Origin: Geosiphon pyriformis
Taxonomy: Eukaryota; Glomeromycota; Glomeromycetes; Archaeosporales; Geosiphonaceae
Assembly (NCBI GenBank): GCA_016748015.1
Contig: JAAOMT010000222.1
Location: forward strand, 164,626-228,625
Reading direction: 5' to 3'
Length of the DNA: 64,000 nt
Positions 33,762 through 46,254 of this stretch are shown piece after piece; the first letter of the stretch is position 1, and every line of letters begins with the position of its first letter. Both the position numbers and the translations under genes were made by a program. The notes beneath the pieces are model-generated. The model ran no database searches. It worked only from the letters and a program-made list of their open reading frames with translations, and was not told where the DNA came from.

Positions 33762-33869
33762 ATTGTATAAGATTGTTTCTTTTTCATTCTCTTGTATTAA
33801 TCTGAATAGTTGGTTTGGGTTTTTGCGATTTTTGTAATAGATTTTGTTGTAGTATATGAAATATTGTTT

Positions 33870-35175
33870 GAATTGGTGTTATAATCGATGTTTTTTACTT
33901 AAAGACCAATTTTCTGACATGATAAAAGTTTCCAAATAGTTTTTAAGGTTGTTGTAATTTCTGGAATCCATTGTTGTTTTGTTGTTTTTGTTGGTAGTAG
34001 TAAGTTATAGTAGATTTGTTGGTGGTATTAATCTTGTCTTATTTTTGAGAGACTATTAACATTGGTGTGTAGTTTTCCTAGTTTGTGGTGTACAATATAT
34101 TTGTAGTCTGCTAGGAAGTCATTCCATCAAGACTGTTTGGCACTTTGTTCAGTTTTTTTTTTATTGAGCCATTTGAGGCTAATATTGTTAGTTATAATGT
34201 CAAATTTTTTTTCATTTTTCAGATATTGTTGAAAATGTTTAATAGCCCAAATGACAGCAGCAGCTTCTAATTCAGTTGAGCCATATTTGAGTTCTGTTGG
34301 TTTAAGTGTCTTACTGGCATAGGCAATAACTTATTCTTAGCCATTTTTATTTAATTGTGATAAGATAGCACTAAAAACTATGTGTGAGGCATCAGTGGCT
34401 AGTTAAAACCATTTGTTGAAGTCTGAGTAAGCAAGAACTGGAGCTGTTGTTAATTTTGTTTTAAGAGTTTCAAAAGCTTTTTGTTGTTCTTTAGTTCATT
34501 AATATGGCACGTTTTTGTTGGTAAAATAGTTGAGTGGTTTGGCAATCTCTAAGAATCTTTTTATGAATTTTCGATAATAGGAGGCTAATCCTACAAATTT
34601 TCATAGCTCTGTAGTATTTCTGGGTGTTTGAAAGTTTTTAACAGCACTGATTGTTCCAGAATTTGGTTTGACTCCATCTTTGCTAACAATATGTCCAAGA
34701 AAAATTAAACTTGTTTTTCCAAAGTGACATTTCTTAATGTTTAACTTTAATCCTGCTTTCTGTAATTGTTAAAAAACTTTTTACAGATAGATAAAATGAG
34801 CTTCAAAGCTTGGTGAGTATATATTAGTGTCATCAAGATAGACAACTACTAATTACCATAAGAGTCCTTTATATACAATATCCATGAGTTGCTGAAATGT
34901 TGCTGGTGTATTGCAGAGTTCAAAAGGCATAACATTGAACTTATAATTTCCTTTTTGGGTGGTAAATGCTGTTTTGGGTTGATTTTTTGGGTCCATTTCG
35001 ACTTGTCAGTATCCACTTTCCAAGTCTAAAGTTGAGAAGAACTTGGCTTTTCCTAAAGCATCTAGCATGTTATCAACTCTTGGAAAAGAGTAGGCATTTC
35101 TAATTGTAACACTATTTAATTGTCAATAGTTAACACAAAATCTGATTTTTCCGTTTTTTTTTTGACAAAAACTAC
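33870..35175 (-). pseudogene. Gypsy E RT (after the A-tract) and RNase H
   Basis: Just past an A10 tract (35158-35167 as T on the plus strand) the RT continues one base back: NGKIRFCVNY, LNSVTI, KAKFFSTLDLESGY, FNVMPFELCNTPATFQQLM, VVVYLDDTNIYS (YLDD intact at 34829-34840), FGKTSLIFLGHIVSKDGVK and LRKFVGLASYYRKF. RNase H follows: TAPVLAYSDF, LATDASHIVF, STELEAAAVIWAIKHFQ. Stops and frameshifts interrupt the second half. Within this window E is the only gypsy copy with an intact catalytic YxDD. Confidence 0.88.
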
Positions 35176-35739
35176 TGGTGAGGTCTATAGACTTTTTGAT
35201 GGTTGAATCAATCCATTATTGAGCATTTTTTGGACTTCCTTTCTGATAAATTGGTGGCTAGCAGGTAGAACTTGATAGGTTTGTTGTTATTTTGGTGAAG
35301 CATTTTCTGTGTAGATCTGATGTTAGACAATATTAGTTTTTCTCAGATCATTGTTGTCTTTTGCAAATATCTCTGCAAATTCAGCTATTAGCTATTTTAA
35401 TTGTCTTTTTTGTTGGAGTTCTAAGAGACCCATGTTAATTTGAAAGAGTTTTTCTTTCAAAAGGTGGTAGTTTTCAGTAATAGGAATAATATTTGAATTT
35501 GGAAATAAAGTATGTCTTACAATTTCGATAAAATTAGAAACAATTTGAGGGTTTTCATCTTGAAAGATGTTATTGTGTATGATTCCAATCACTGATTTGT
35601 TTAATAAAACAATAGGGTAATTATTAAAGTTGTAGAATATAACTCAAAATTTTTTCATTTCTTTAGGAATATAAACGTTTGGGATTAAGATTTTATGTTT
35701 TAAACAGATTTGTTCATTGGATTCAAAGATTTGTTAAGT

Positions 35740-36310
35740 AATAGTGAGTTTTGAGCAAGTGTAAATTTTGTGATGTTCTCCAAAAGATAAAATAGTAATT
35801 GGTTGGAGAAGTTGAAGAATCTGGTAAGATTCATTCCATGCATTAAGAGCTATGTTTACTGACACTGTAAATTGTCCAGTTGAACCAAAACCTTGAATTT
35901 CTCTTTTACTTTTTCCCAATTGTTCTCTGTTTTTAACTGATTGTAAACCTGAAATGTTGATTAAGAGTAAGTAAATTGTTTGGGCAATCTTTTCAGCATG
36001 TTCAATCCTGAATGGTTTGTCTGTTTCATTCTGTAACATGATGGTAATGTCTCCAGTATATTCTGCATCTATGACTCCTCCTCTAATATTGATTCTTTTG
36101 TTTGCCAATAATAATTAAGAAGCAATTTGTATCATTGTTCCTGGTGGTATTTCAAGAGCAATTTTAAGGTTGATTTTGGTTAAAGATTTTGGTTGAAAAA
36201 CCAAAGTGTTTTTGTCAGGATATCTGAGATTGTATTCTGCATCAATTTCATGGACTTTTTCTGGTTTTATTCCTTGTCTATTGTTGTCAAAGTATTTGAG
36301 TTGTATAGCA
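35740..36310 (-). other. Gypsy E dUTPase domain
   Basis: In frame with protease. Trimeric dUTPase motifs: motif 1 EIDAEYNLRYPDKN (Asp and Gly positions partly mutated), motif 2 region IPPGTMIQIAS interrupted by a stop, motif 3 GVIDAEYTGDITIML (conserved), motif 4 FRIEHAEKIAQ, and motif 5 GFGSTGQF at about 35896-35875. The enzyme hydrolyses dUTP to dUMP and limits uracil in cDNA. This copy is inactive because of the stop and the altered motif 1. Confidence 0.88.
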
Positions 36311-36439
36311 GACTGGTTTTTAGTAAGATAGATTGGTGTTGTTGCAATTTCTTTTTTTGTTTTTAGTTTTCCAAATTCAATTTCTTCCTGGTTATTTTTA
36401 CTGGGCAGGGGAATACTAAGAGCATAGTATTTTGGTCAT

Positions 36440-37050
36440 CATTTGTCATCACAAGGCATGATGTATTCTTCACACAATTGAATATTTATTTGCTCTAATC
36501 ATTGAATTTGAACTTCTTAAATTGGATATATGTGGCTTGCAATTTGGTGATATGTCTCTACTTCATCTTCATAGTTGAATCCAGTTAATTCCATTGTATA
36601 TTCAATGTACTCAGTTTCTTTTATTTGTCAGACATCTTCCTGTATGGCTTTATTAATTAAAGTCATTGCTAAATTAAAAATCATTTCAGCATTATGCAGA
36701 TAGTGGTAAAGTTTGTTGAGAGCACTGTTGTATGCTGTATTAAAAGGTGTTCCTCTTTTAACTTTTTCTGAAATTGATAGGGCATATTAACAGGTTTGGT
36801 TACATATTCCTCCTTTTATTGCAACATCAATTCAGTTGTATTCTTCTAGTAGCATATATCCATATGTAAGACAAGAAGTGTTGTCCCATTTTCCACTCCT
36901 TTTGGGATATCCAAATTGTTCTCTATGGCATGTTTTACAAAAGTAGCAGATACGAGTTTTATATTCTTCTTCTGAAAAAATACATGCTCCCATTGATAAA
37001 AGTTTTTTGTTACAATTTTTGCATTTGAGTGGAATGTAGGATGGTTGTTT
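36440..37050 (-). other. Gypsy E cysteine-rich region between protease and dUTPase
   Basis: Part of the gag-pol frame. It contains KCKNCNKKLLSMGAC and, about 15 residues on, CYFCKTCHREQFG, then GGICNQTC, ALSISEKVKRGTPF and LNKLYHYLHNAEMIFNLAM, and later LCEEYIMPC. The CxxC pairs are typical of a zinc ribbon. The same layout occurs in F. I do not know a gypsy domain that matches it; nucleic-acid binding is a guess. Confidence 0.65.
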
Positions 37051-39664
37051 TTGCAGTTCTGGTATAGAATATCTAATTACATTCTATCTTCTGGTCTCCT
37101 CAAAGATTTCTTGTTCTGTTTCCTTAGTCCAACTGGATATTGATCCAAGAGCCATAAAAATTTCAGTAATTGGTAGTTTTTTCTTTTCTTCAAATTCGAA
37201 TATTGGGGCTTTTTCAGATTTTTTATTAAAAATACCACAGATAACAGATACTCTAGTGTATTGTCTTTAATATAAAATTTTCAATTTCTGGATTTTCCAA
37301 TCTAAATTTGCATTGGCCTTAAGAAACCAATCATTTCTGACAAGAGCTTAATATTGTGGTGCATCCATGACTAAAACTTTGACTAGAATAGTAATTCTAT
37401 CAATTGTAAATGGAAAGTTTTTAATTTTTCCTACTGGTGTCTTTTTTATCCCATCTGTTATAACAATGACAGTTTGGGCTGGTCTGTCAACAGTTTTTTG
37501 AAGCTGTTGTATTAATTGGTAGGTAATAATACTTTCAGCTAATTTACTGTCTAAGATTAACCGAATTGGTTTTCCTTTAACTTCAGCTTCAGTATATATT
37601 ACTGTAATTGCTTTTTGTTTATTAACTGCTGTATTGCTAAGCAAGAATGGTGATTCATTGGTTTCAAATTCAAATGGAAATATATCTGAGAGGTTGGCAT
37701 TTTGGGCAATTTGAGCTGGTAGAATAGTATTGTTGGAAGGATTTGATCTTGGTGCTGCAATTTCACCTTCAGAAAGTGCAGTTTGTTGAAAATCCGATTC
37801 TTCAGGCATTGTAAGATAACTGGATTGAGTGTGATAGTGATTGGGTCTTTGTTGACCAGAATTTCGAGGAACCAACTGGTTATTTAGATTGATTCTGTTG
37901 TTGTTATTCTGAAATTAATTTTGAGGTATAAATTGGTTATGTTAAACCAATCTTTGGACTGGTACTTAATATTGTTGTATAGGTGGTTAATACTGTTGAA
38001 TTGGTAAAGGTTGTTAATATTGTTGCTGTGGAGCAAATTGATAGTAATTGGTTTGCTGTTGGGGTCTTGAAAAATAGTAGGCTGGTAGTGAAGACTAATA
38101 ATAAGATTGCTGTGTTGAAAAATAACGTTGATTACTCCTGTTTTGTTGGTCTCTTTATAGCTTTCTGCAATCTCGTTTCTAATGTCTTAGAATTCCACAA
38201 TAGTAACAACTTTGGTTTTGGCTGTTTGATGATAATGAGTAGTTGTTTTGGTTTTATCATTATGGTGGCTGATATTTTTGTAGTTGTTGCTATTGTTGTT
38301 GGTTGGTAAAATAGTTCTCAACCTTCTTTATAAGTTGGTTAATTTTCTCTTTAGCTGCTGAGCTGGTTTTTCCAATAGCAAGATTCACAAGTTTGATATA
38401 ATTTGCTTCTTTTATTGTCATTTCATAGTTCTTTGCATGTCTAATGGCTATTGCTAAGTCTGCTAGGGCATGTGGGCAAACTTTTTTGATCAATTTGTCT
38501 TTTAATTCTGCTATAAACTGATCCAAAATCTGGGCATTAGAATAGTATTTATTGGTTTCTAATTGTCAAATTCATCAAAGTTTGTTGAATCTCCTAAGAT
38601 AAGTCATAACAGTTTTAAATGTTTCTTATTTGATATTGCAAAAGCAATTATGGAGAGTGATAGAAGTGTTGTTGTTGGTGAGTTGTTATAAGAAAGCATC
38701 TTTAAATGCTTGCCAGTTTCTAAATGATTCTTCTAAGTTTTCAAATTATTCTTCTGCAGTTCCTTAGAGAAAATATAAGATTGCTTTGAGCATTTTTGCT
38801 GCATTCCAACCATTTGCATCTCCTGCTTTCTGGATTTTGTCAAGCCATTCTTTAGGACTGGTATTATTATTTTCACCAGTAAATTCTGGAATTTTTACAA
38901 TATAAGCAGTTGCCATTTTTTCTTTGTTTTCTGTAGTTTTTTCTTGTTCTGATTCAGTTTTCTCACTTTCCAAGTTCTCTGAATGATTACTTTTGTTTTT
39001 TTGTAAGTAATCAATAATATTGGTGCTAGTTAATATGGGTTTCTGCTGTTGAATAGAACTTTTGGGTGACTGAAAATCTTCTGGTCTTAAGAAATGGATA
39101 AGTGGTGAATTTGGTGTTTGTGGTTAAGCAAGTGAAATTGGAAAAGATGTAACTAAGAATAGAAGTCAGGTGTTGGTTCCTTGTTCTGAAGTTTGCAAGT
39201 ATTTGACAGTTATTTTTGGTGTTTTTGGGGTGGTTGGGGTGGTGCTTAAATGTTGCTTTAGTTTTTGTTTGCCTTTGTTGCTTGTTTCTGTTTCTGATTC
39301 AAAGTCAATAGAGTATCTAAACTGTACTAGATATTTTTTTTCACAATATTAAATAATGCTAAAGTTGAGTTCTTGGAGGTAGGTGGCAAGAGTTTCACTG
39401 TTTAGGTCTTTTGTTTTTAATTGTAAATAGTGCACTAAATTATTGTAGAGGTTGCTTCTAACTTCTGAAATATTGTAGTTTCCAAAAAGATAGTTGTTAA
39501 TATGGTTTTTAATGTATTGGTATACTGATTTCTTGACAACTTCAATTCCATCTGGGATGTTGAATCTTTGCTTGCAATGAATATAAATTGACTGATAATA
39601 CTTTAGAGTTGTTGTGTCTGGTATAGTCACCACTTTGAATTTATTGTTGCTGTATTATTTCTGT

Positions 39665-39676
39665 GAGAGAGCACCA
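39665..39676 (-). other. Primer binding site of gypsy E
   Basis: TGGTGCTCTCTC on the minus strand, two bases inside the 5' LTR. TGG is the complement of a tRNA CCA end. F has TGGTGCTCTTCC at the equivalent position. I cannot name the tRNA. Confidence 0.7.
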
Positions 39677-39678
39677 AA

Positions 39679-40647
39679 TGTTACCAGAGGTTTTTGGTCT
39701 CTTTTCTTGAATGTTGTTAATATTTGTCTGTTGTTACTTTCACGTTTTCTGAAAGTGGTTGAACCTCTAATAATTGAATTTATCTTCAAATTATCTTCTA
39801 TAATTTGAATTGCTGGGCTTATAAGTGGAATAGCCAATTTCTTGCCAGTTACTTTATGTAGTTATGTTGTAGTAAATGTCAACTCTTTCCTAGGAATTGC
39901 TTATTTGGAAGCTTACTAAAATGTGTAGTTACTTTGCTGTGAAAGTCAACTCTTCTACAGAAATATCATCTGTAGGCTACCCTAATGATTTTAATAAAAA
40001 AATAAAAAAAAATAAAAGAAATGTAAAAGAAATGGAATTTTATTAAGGGAAACGTTTTCTATCCAGGTCTGAAATCACTAACAAATTACTGAAATTGGTA
40101 GCTAATCAATTTCAAAACGTTAGTTTGTGTTGAGGAAATTTCAAGTATAATAATTAAAGGATTTGGTTTTCGAATATTTAATTTTTATTTGAGATATATA
40201 AAAAGTAATTTGTTTCAATTAAAATATCTAAAGTAAGATACTATGATAAGATATGAGAAGATACATTTTTTTGAAGAGAAAAGCTCTTCTTTTATACAAC
40301 TTGTTGTAATACTAGTCTTTGAACTTGCACTTTTCTCTTTGCTATAATTTGGGTAAACTAAAGATACATTTTGGCAAACTACAAGTTATTTCACTAAACT
40401 ATTGATTATTTCGGCCAATTTTTATTGATTTCGGCGAATTTTGACTATGTTAAATAGTTCAGGGTATTGTGTAATTTGATCATCTTAATTTCTATTGTAC
40501 AAATTGGATTATTGATTGAGTAATAATATTTGATAATTTGATTAAATAATAAGTGGTAATTGAAATAATAATAATATATGCTAATTAATAATAAAAATTA
40601 TAAGAGTAATTTCATGCTAATTAATAGCTAAAATTCTACTGGTAACA
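39679..40647 (-). repeat. 5' LTR of gypsy E
   Basis: 969 bp, TGTTACC...GGTAACA ends forming a perfect 7-bp inverted repeat, directly followed by TTGG and then by LINE D coding sequence. U3 carries the same CGCCGAAAT-type motif cluster (40365-40445). Confidence 0.93.
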
Positions 40648-42020
40648 TTGGTCAGATCTAACACATTTGGGATTGCAAAGGACAATAGTAACTTAAATAT
40701 AATATGAAATGTGCTAGAAGAAGCTATGGTACAAGCTGCTACTAAAATGTTCTTTAAGAGCTGGTATAGTAAATATAATTGTTCAAGAAACAAACATTTT
40801 TCAAAGTTTTATAAATTAAAGCTGCTTGTTGCCAAGATTGTAAAATGCTGGATTGCTGAAAATCTTTTAAATTTTGACCATTTTGTTAAAGTTTGGACAT
40901 TTGTTAATAGAGTTAAGGCATTTGTGATTACTAGCATGGTTTTTAAGAGTGTAAGTTTAGCAGATTTGGTTCAGTATTTGTTGGTAGTAAAAAGAAAGTA
41001 TTGGAAGTCTAAATATTATGAGTCAAAATTGGCTGATGATAATAATATTAAAAAAACTATTAACCATGATATAGAAAATTTCTGTTTTGGCAAAGAACGA
41101 ATAATAAAAAGTATTTTGGAATGTTCATTTTACAAGATTGTTTTAGATTACTTGATAATAAAAAATAAAATAGTGGTTAAGTTTGAGAAAATTAAGCTTA
41201 AGATTGATGAGATTATAGAAGGGTAGATAAGGAAGCATTTGGTGCTTTCAAAAATGCCTAACTTGTGATTTCATCAATATATGTCTCTGGGTTATATAGA
41301 TAATGATGTCTTCTCTAATGTAATAAAGGAAATTTAAATAGAGAAATTGTTTTTAACTATCAGTTATTTGCTTAATGATAAAGCTGCCAGTTTGTTTAGA
41401 ATACTTAATAAAATTTGAAAGCATTGTAGTGAGGAGATGTTGGATTGCCTTTTGAAGCTGCTAAATGCTTGTTTGAATTTTGGTGTGATCCCACTTTCTT
41501 GAAAAAGAGCATGGGTTTCAATGATCCCAAAATTTTATAAATAAAATGAAGTTTTAACAAACACTATTGCTTTGATTAAAACAGTCTGGAAAATCTTGTC
41601 AAATATTTTTTCTGATTGAATATCTTTAGCTTGCAGTAAATTTGGTATTCTTTATAGTGATAACTTCTCAGTATTAAAAAGAACTTCAACTCAGTCTTTT
41701 ATTTTTGCCATTGAGTCAATTGTAAAGAATGCTTTGGAGAAAAATAGAGAGCTTTGACTGGTGTTACAAAATATGTGCAAAGCTTATAATTTAATAGGAT
41801 GGCATTACTTAAAAACTAACTTGTACTGTATTAAAATGTGTAACCAGTTTGTCAGATTTTTTGGTAATATTTATAAAAACAGGATTAATAGGATGATGAC
41901 AAATTTTGGGCTTTCAAATGGCTATAAAATACATGATGGCTTGGATCAAGATAAGGTTTTTTCTTTACTCTTCTGGAGAATCTTCTATAATCCACTTTTG
42001 TGTAAGATTAAAAAACATGA
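40648..42020 (+). pseudogene. LINE D ORF2, part 2: linker and first half of RT
   Basis: An open stretch 40711-41226 (FFKSWYSKYN, FYKLKLLVAKIVK, IKSILECSFYKIVLDYLI) equals the linker before RT in B. Then come NDKAASLFRILNKI, KIFYK-type remnants, QSFIFAI, MCKAYNLIGWHYLK (motif A Asp lost), FFGNIYKNRINRMMTNFGL and motif B GLDQDKVFSLLFW. It ends KIKKH at 42020; element F is inserted at this point and the next residue is found at 51864. Stops are frequent. Confidence 0.87.
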
Positions 42021-43001
42021 TATTACCAGACGAAATTAAAGATATTATTTAGCATGAAATTATTTTTATTCCTATCATTAATTAGCATATATTATCATTT
42101 TAAATTATTACCTATTACATTAGCAAAATGTTCGAAATTATTATTTAATTAATAACCCAATTTGTACATAACACAAATGTAACCTAAGTACAATAATTAA
42201 TCATGCAATACCCCGAAATATGTAACATTCAAAAGTTTGCCAAAATTTGTAGAAATTTGCTGAAATAATTGACAGTTCACTGAAATATCTAATAGTTCAC
42301 AGAAATAACTTGTAGTTTGCCAAAATATATTTTTAATTCAGCAAAATTGTAGAAAAAAACAAAGTTTAAGTTCATAAAATAGTGTTACGATAAGTTGTAT
42401 AAAAGAAGAGCTTCTCTTTTCAAGAAAATGTATCTTACTTTAGATTTATTACTTAGAACCATTTCTATACACACAAAAAGAAATAAATATCAAATAATTC
42501 AAAAAACTAAATTTTTTAATTATTGCACTTGGAAAAATCCCCAAAACCCAACTAACATTTTGAAATTGATTAGCTACCAATTTCAGTAAACTGTTAGTGA
42601 CTCCAGGCCTGGATAGAAAACGTTTCCTTTGACAGAATTCTATTTCTTTTACATTTCTTTTATTTTCTTTCTTTTATTTTCTTATTATAATTATTAGGGT
42701 AGCCTACAGACAAGATTTTTGTAGAAGAGTTGAGTTTCACAGCAAAGTAACTACACATTTTTAGTGAGCTTCCAGACAAGCAATTCCTGGGAAAGAGTTA
42801 ACATTTACTACAATGTAACTACACGAAGCAACTGGCACAGAATTGGCCATTCTACTTATAAGCCCAGCAGTTCAAATTATAGGAGATAATTTGAAAATAA
42901 AATTCAGTTATTGGAGGTTCAAACACTTTCCATAGTCATGAATTAACAGCATTACAACAAACATACAAGAGCTAAAAAGAGACCAAAAACCTCTGGTAAC
43001 A
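42021..43001 (+). repeat. 5' LTR of gypsy F
   Basis: 981 bp; begins TATTACC (partner TGTTACC) and ends GGTAACA. U3 has six degenerate copies of a TTCGCCGAAAT-like motif (about 42228-42345), a TATAAAAG box at 42398-42405, then R/U5 with the AGTAACTACA pair. Confidence 0.93.
42398..42405 (+). promoter_or_regulatory. TATA box of gypsy F 5' LTR
   Basis: TATAAAAG preceded by GATAAGTTG and followed by AAGAGCTTCTC; repeated in the 3' LTR at 51260-51267. Its position in mid-LTR, downstream of the U3 motif cluster, fits a Pol II promoter for the element RNA. Confidence 0.6.
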
Positions 43002-43003
43002 TT

Positions 43004-43015
43004 TGGTGCTCTTCC
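43004..43015 (+). other. Primer binding site of gypsy F
   Basis: TGGTGCTCTTCC two bases after the 5' LTR; the first eight bases match the sites of E and of the third LTR family at 62436. Confidence 0.7.
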
Positions 43016-43046
43016 ATGAAAACAACACAGCAAAAACAACTTCAAA

Positions 43047-44815
43047 GTGGCAACCACACCAGATGCAACAACTCTAGAGTATTACCAGTCAATTTACACC
43101 CACTGCAAGCAAAGATTCAACATTCTAGACAGAATTGAAGTTGTCAAGAAATCAGTATACCAATACATTGAAAACCACATCAACAATTATTTTTTTGGAA
43201 ATTACAATATCTTAGAAGTTAGAAGCAACCTTTACAATAATTTAGTACACTATTTACAGTTGAGAACTGAAGACCTTAACAGTGAAACACTTGCCATTTA
43301 CTTTCAAAAACTTAATTTTAACATTATCAAGTACTGTGAAGAAACATATCCAGTGCAGTCTCAATACTCTATTGATTTTGAATCAAAGACAGAAACAAGC
43401 AACAAAGACAAACAAAAATTGAAGCAATACTCAAAAACCACCCCAAATACTCCAATACTATCAAAAACAATTGCCAAATACTTACAAACACCTGAACAAG
43501 AAACCAGTTTAAAACTTCCACTTACTATCACACCTTTTTTAGCTTCACTTGCACAAGCACAAACACCTAATTCACTCTTAAATCAATTTGCAAGACTAGA
43601 AGATTTTACATTACCCAGAAGTCCCACCAGACAACAAGAACCCCTTTAAACTAGTTCCAATCTCCTTGACTTTCTAGCTGAAAATCAAAGTGAACATTTT
43701 GAGACAGCAGCAAACAAAAAAAACGACTCTGAAATATCTGAAGAAGAATCAATAGACAGTGAAAACGAAGAAAACAAAATAACAGCATACATTGCAAAAA
43801 TCTCTGAATTTAATGAAGAAGACATTGAGACCAGTCTCCAAGAATGGCTTGACCAAGTTACTAAAACTGGAGATGCAAATGGATGGAATGCTGCCAGAAT
43901 ATTAAGAACAATTCCCTACTTTCTCAAAAAAACAGTAGACAAATGGTTCAAAAACTTGACCACCCCTTTTAATAACTGGACAGCTTTCAAAACTGCCGTC
44001 TTAGAACAATTCACTGATAACAACACCTCAATCACACTTCAAAATTGTTTTTGCAATATCAAACAAGAACTTTCTGAATCTGTCATGACTTATATTGGGA
44101 AATTCAACAAACTTCTCAGATGAATTTGCCAACTTGAAACTAATAATTATTATTTTGATGCTCAAATCTTGGATCAATTTATCACTGGTTTAAAGGATAA
44201 ACTGATTAAAAAGGTTTGCCCACATGTCCCAGAAGATTTAAACTCTGCCATTCAGGATGCAAAGAGATATGAAATGGCCATAGAAGAAGCCAATTATACA
44301 AAACTCGTGAACTTAACCATTGGAGAGACCAGCTCAGCAGCTGAAAAGAAAATTGACCAACTTACAAAAAAAGTCAAAAACTATTTCACCAACCAACAAC
44401 AACAGCAACTCCAAAGATATCAACCACCCCAAGGATAGAATTAAAACAACTTCGTATCATCCTCTAATAACCAGCTTCAGAATTGCCATTACTGTGGAAT
44501 TCCTGGCCACTGGAAAAGAGATTGCAGAAAGCTACAACGAGACCAACAAAACAAGAGTAATCAATGTTACCCTTTGCCACAACAATCTTATTACCAACCA
44601 CTACTACTACCAGTTTACTATCCACCAAGACCACAATATCAAACTGACTACTATCAACCTGCTTCACAGCCAATGCAACAACAGTATTGACAACTCATTC
44701 AACATTATCAAGTATCTGCTCAAAGATTGGTTCAACAAAACCAATTTGCACCACAAAACTGATTCACAACAAACAACAACAGAATCAACCCAAATAACCA
44801 ATTAGTTCCCCAAAA
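43047..44815 (+). pseudogene. Gypsy F gag: capsid and zinc knuckle
   Basis: The open frame starts with GTG at 43047 (no in-frame ATG nearby, same in E) and runs 200 codons, then continues past stops in the same frame. Parts: TLEYYQSIYTHCKQRF; an acidic linker; a Retrotrans_gag-like capsid block (LQEWLDQVTKTGDANGW, TVDKWFKNL, FTDNNTSITLQ, 43840-44120); LKDKLIKKVCPHVPEDL (44194-44240); and knuckle CHYCGIPGHWKRDC (44484-44525), a perfect CX2CX4HX4C, one frame on from the long overlapping reading. A Gln-rich tail leads into protease. gag forms the particle that packages the RNA. Confidence 0.85.
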
Positions 44816-46240
44816 TTCAGTTCAACCAAGACCCACCCATTATCATACTCAACCTAGCTATCTTATAATACCTGAAGAACAGGATTTTCACCATACTGCA
44901 CTCTTAAAAGATAGAGCTGCAGCATGACAACAAAATTTTTCCTATACTCTTATTACAATCCCACTAGCCAGAATTGCTAAAAATGCCAACCTTTCAGATA
45001 TATTGCCTTTTGAGTTTGAAGCAAATGAGTCACCATTCTTGCTTAGCAATGCAGCCACCAATGAACAAAAAGCAATCACTGCTATGTACACTGAAGCAGA
45101 AGTTGAAGAAAAGGCAATTCACTTGATTCTAGACAGTGGATCCGCCAGAAGCATCATTACCTATCAGTTAATGCAACAGTTAAAGAGAAATGTTAACTGA
45201 CCAGCTCAAACAGTAATCATTACTGCTAATGGCATGAAAAAGACTCCAGTAAGAGAAATTGACAATTTTCTGTTCACTCTTGATGAAATCACCATTCTAG
45301 TCAAAGTTCTTGTAATGAACATGCCCCAGTATTAAGCCCTTGTTGGAAATGATTGGCTTCAAAAAGCCAATGCAAAATTAGACTGAGAAACCCAAAAATT
45401 ACAACTCTCTTATCAAGAACAACATGCCTGAGTACTCACTACTTGTGGTACATTCAACAAATGATCAGAAAAAACCCCTGTCTTTGAATTTAAAGAAGAA
45501 AAAAAAAAGCCTGTAGTCGAAACATTTATGGCACTTGAATCAACATCTAATTGGGCTGAAGAAACTAAGCAAACATATTTTGCAACAAACTCATATCCAG
45601 AGGAACCAGAAACCCCTGAATAAAACATCCCATATTCTAAACTAGAACCAAAAAAATGACACTCTTATATTCTGCTCAAATGCAAGGACTGCTACAAGAA
45701 ACTCTCCTTAATGGGAGCCTGCATTTTACTTGAAGAAGAATATGAAAATCATACTTGTTATTACTGCAAGACTTGCCACAGAGAACGATGGGGCCATCTA
45801 ATAAAAAGAAGCAGAAAATAGGACAACACCCCTTGTTTGACTTGAAGAGATATGCTACCAGAAAAATGCAATTGAATTAATGTAGCAATGAGAAGAGGAG
45901 TCTGCAATCAAACCTGCCAATATGCTTTATCAATTTCAGAAAAAGTCAAAAGAGGAACACTTTTTGATGTAGCATATAACAATGCTCTCAACAAACTTTA
46001 TTACTACCCCCATGATGCTAAGATGATTTTCAACCTAGCAATAGCATTAGTTAATGGAGCTACCAAAAAAAATGTTTGTCAAATGAAAGAAGCAGAATAC
46101 ATTGAATACACCATAGAATTAACTGGATTCGATTATGAAGATAAAGTAGAAGTGTATCATCAAATTGCAAATCACACCTACCCAACTAAAGAAGCTCAAG
46201 CTCAATGACTAGAACAAATGAACATTAAATTATGTAAGGA
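44816..46240 (+). pseudogene. Gypsy F protease and cysteine-rich region
   Basis: The protease block 45003-45330 has LPFEFEANESPFLL, then the aspartic protease motif LILDSGSARSII (DSG intact, about 45124-45156), and after a stop VIITANGMKKTPV. Downstream a cysteine-rich region begins with KCKDCYKKLSLMGAC (45678-45722), followed by CYYCKTCHRERWG (from 45756). Next are RGVCNQTCQYALSISEKVKRGT and LNKLYYYPHDAKMIFNLAIAL (45888-46050), then LCKECIMPCDEQWCSECYAL (46230-46290). Several Trp and Gln codons are stops. The protease would process gag-pol. The cysteine-rich part has no function I can name. Confidence 0.8.
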
Positions 46241-46254
46241 ATGCATAATGCCTT

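Larger units (their letters stand above)
35166..39633 (-). pseudogene. Gypsy E gag - protease - cysteine-rich region - dUTPase - RT N-terminus, one frame
   Basis: One continuous frame of about 1490 codons with stops but no frameshift. gag: TLKYYQSIYIHCKQRF near the start, capsid-like EWLDKIQKAGDANGWNAAKML (38870-38790), ILDQFIAELKDKLIKKVCPH, a knuckle CYYCGILRH-stop-KRDC, then a Gln/Tyr-rich tail. Protease near 37570: LILDSK where F has LILDSG, so the catalytic triplet is damaged; ILLMVNK-type flanks follow. Next are the cysteine-rich region (about 37040-36440) and dUTPase (36310-35740), then SPVVFVKKK of RT up to the A-tract. The first codon of the open frame is GTG, as in F, so the start codon is uncertain. 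Confidence 0.88.
30776..40647 (-). mobile_element. Gypsy element E: complete LTR retrotransposon, 9872 bp, minus strand
   Basis: Two 969-bp LTRs enclose gag, protease, a cysteine-rich region, dUTPase, RT, RNase H, integrase and an extra 3' ORF. LTR ends are TGTTACC...GGTAACA; the outer left end has mutated to TATTAC. A TTGG duplication flanks it (30772-30775 and 40648-40651). It is inserted in the endonuclease-RT linker of LINE D. Coding regions carry stops mostly at Trp and Gln positions. Gene order and the chromodomain-less integrase place it in Ty3/gypsy; the dUTPase and extra ORF are unusual additions shared with F. Confidence 0.95.

Noticed and set aside
30776-40647. Functional fusion of LINE D across element E because insert plus duplication is a multiple of three (9876)
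   Set aside because: Chance; E contains many stops on the LINE strand and element F breaks the frame.
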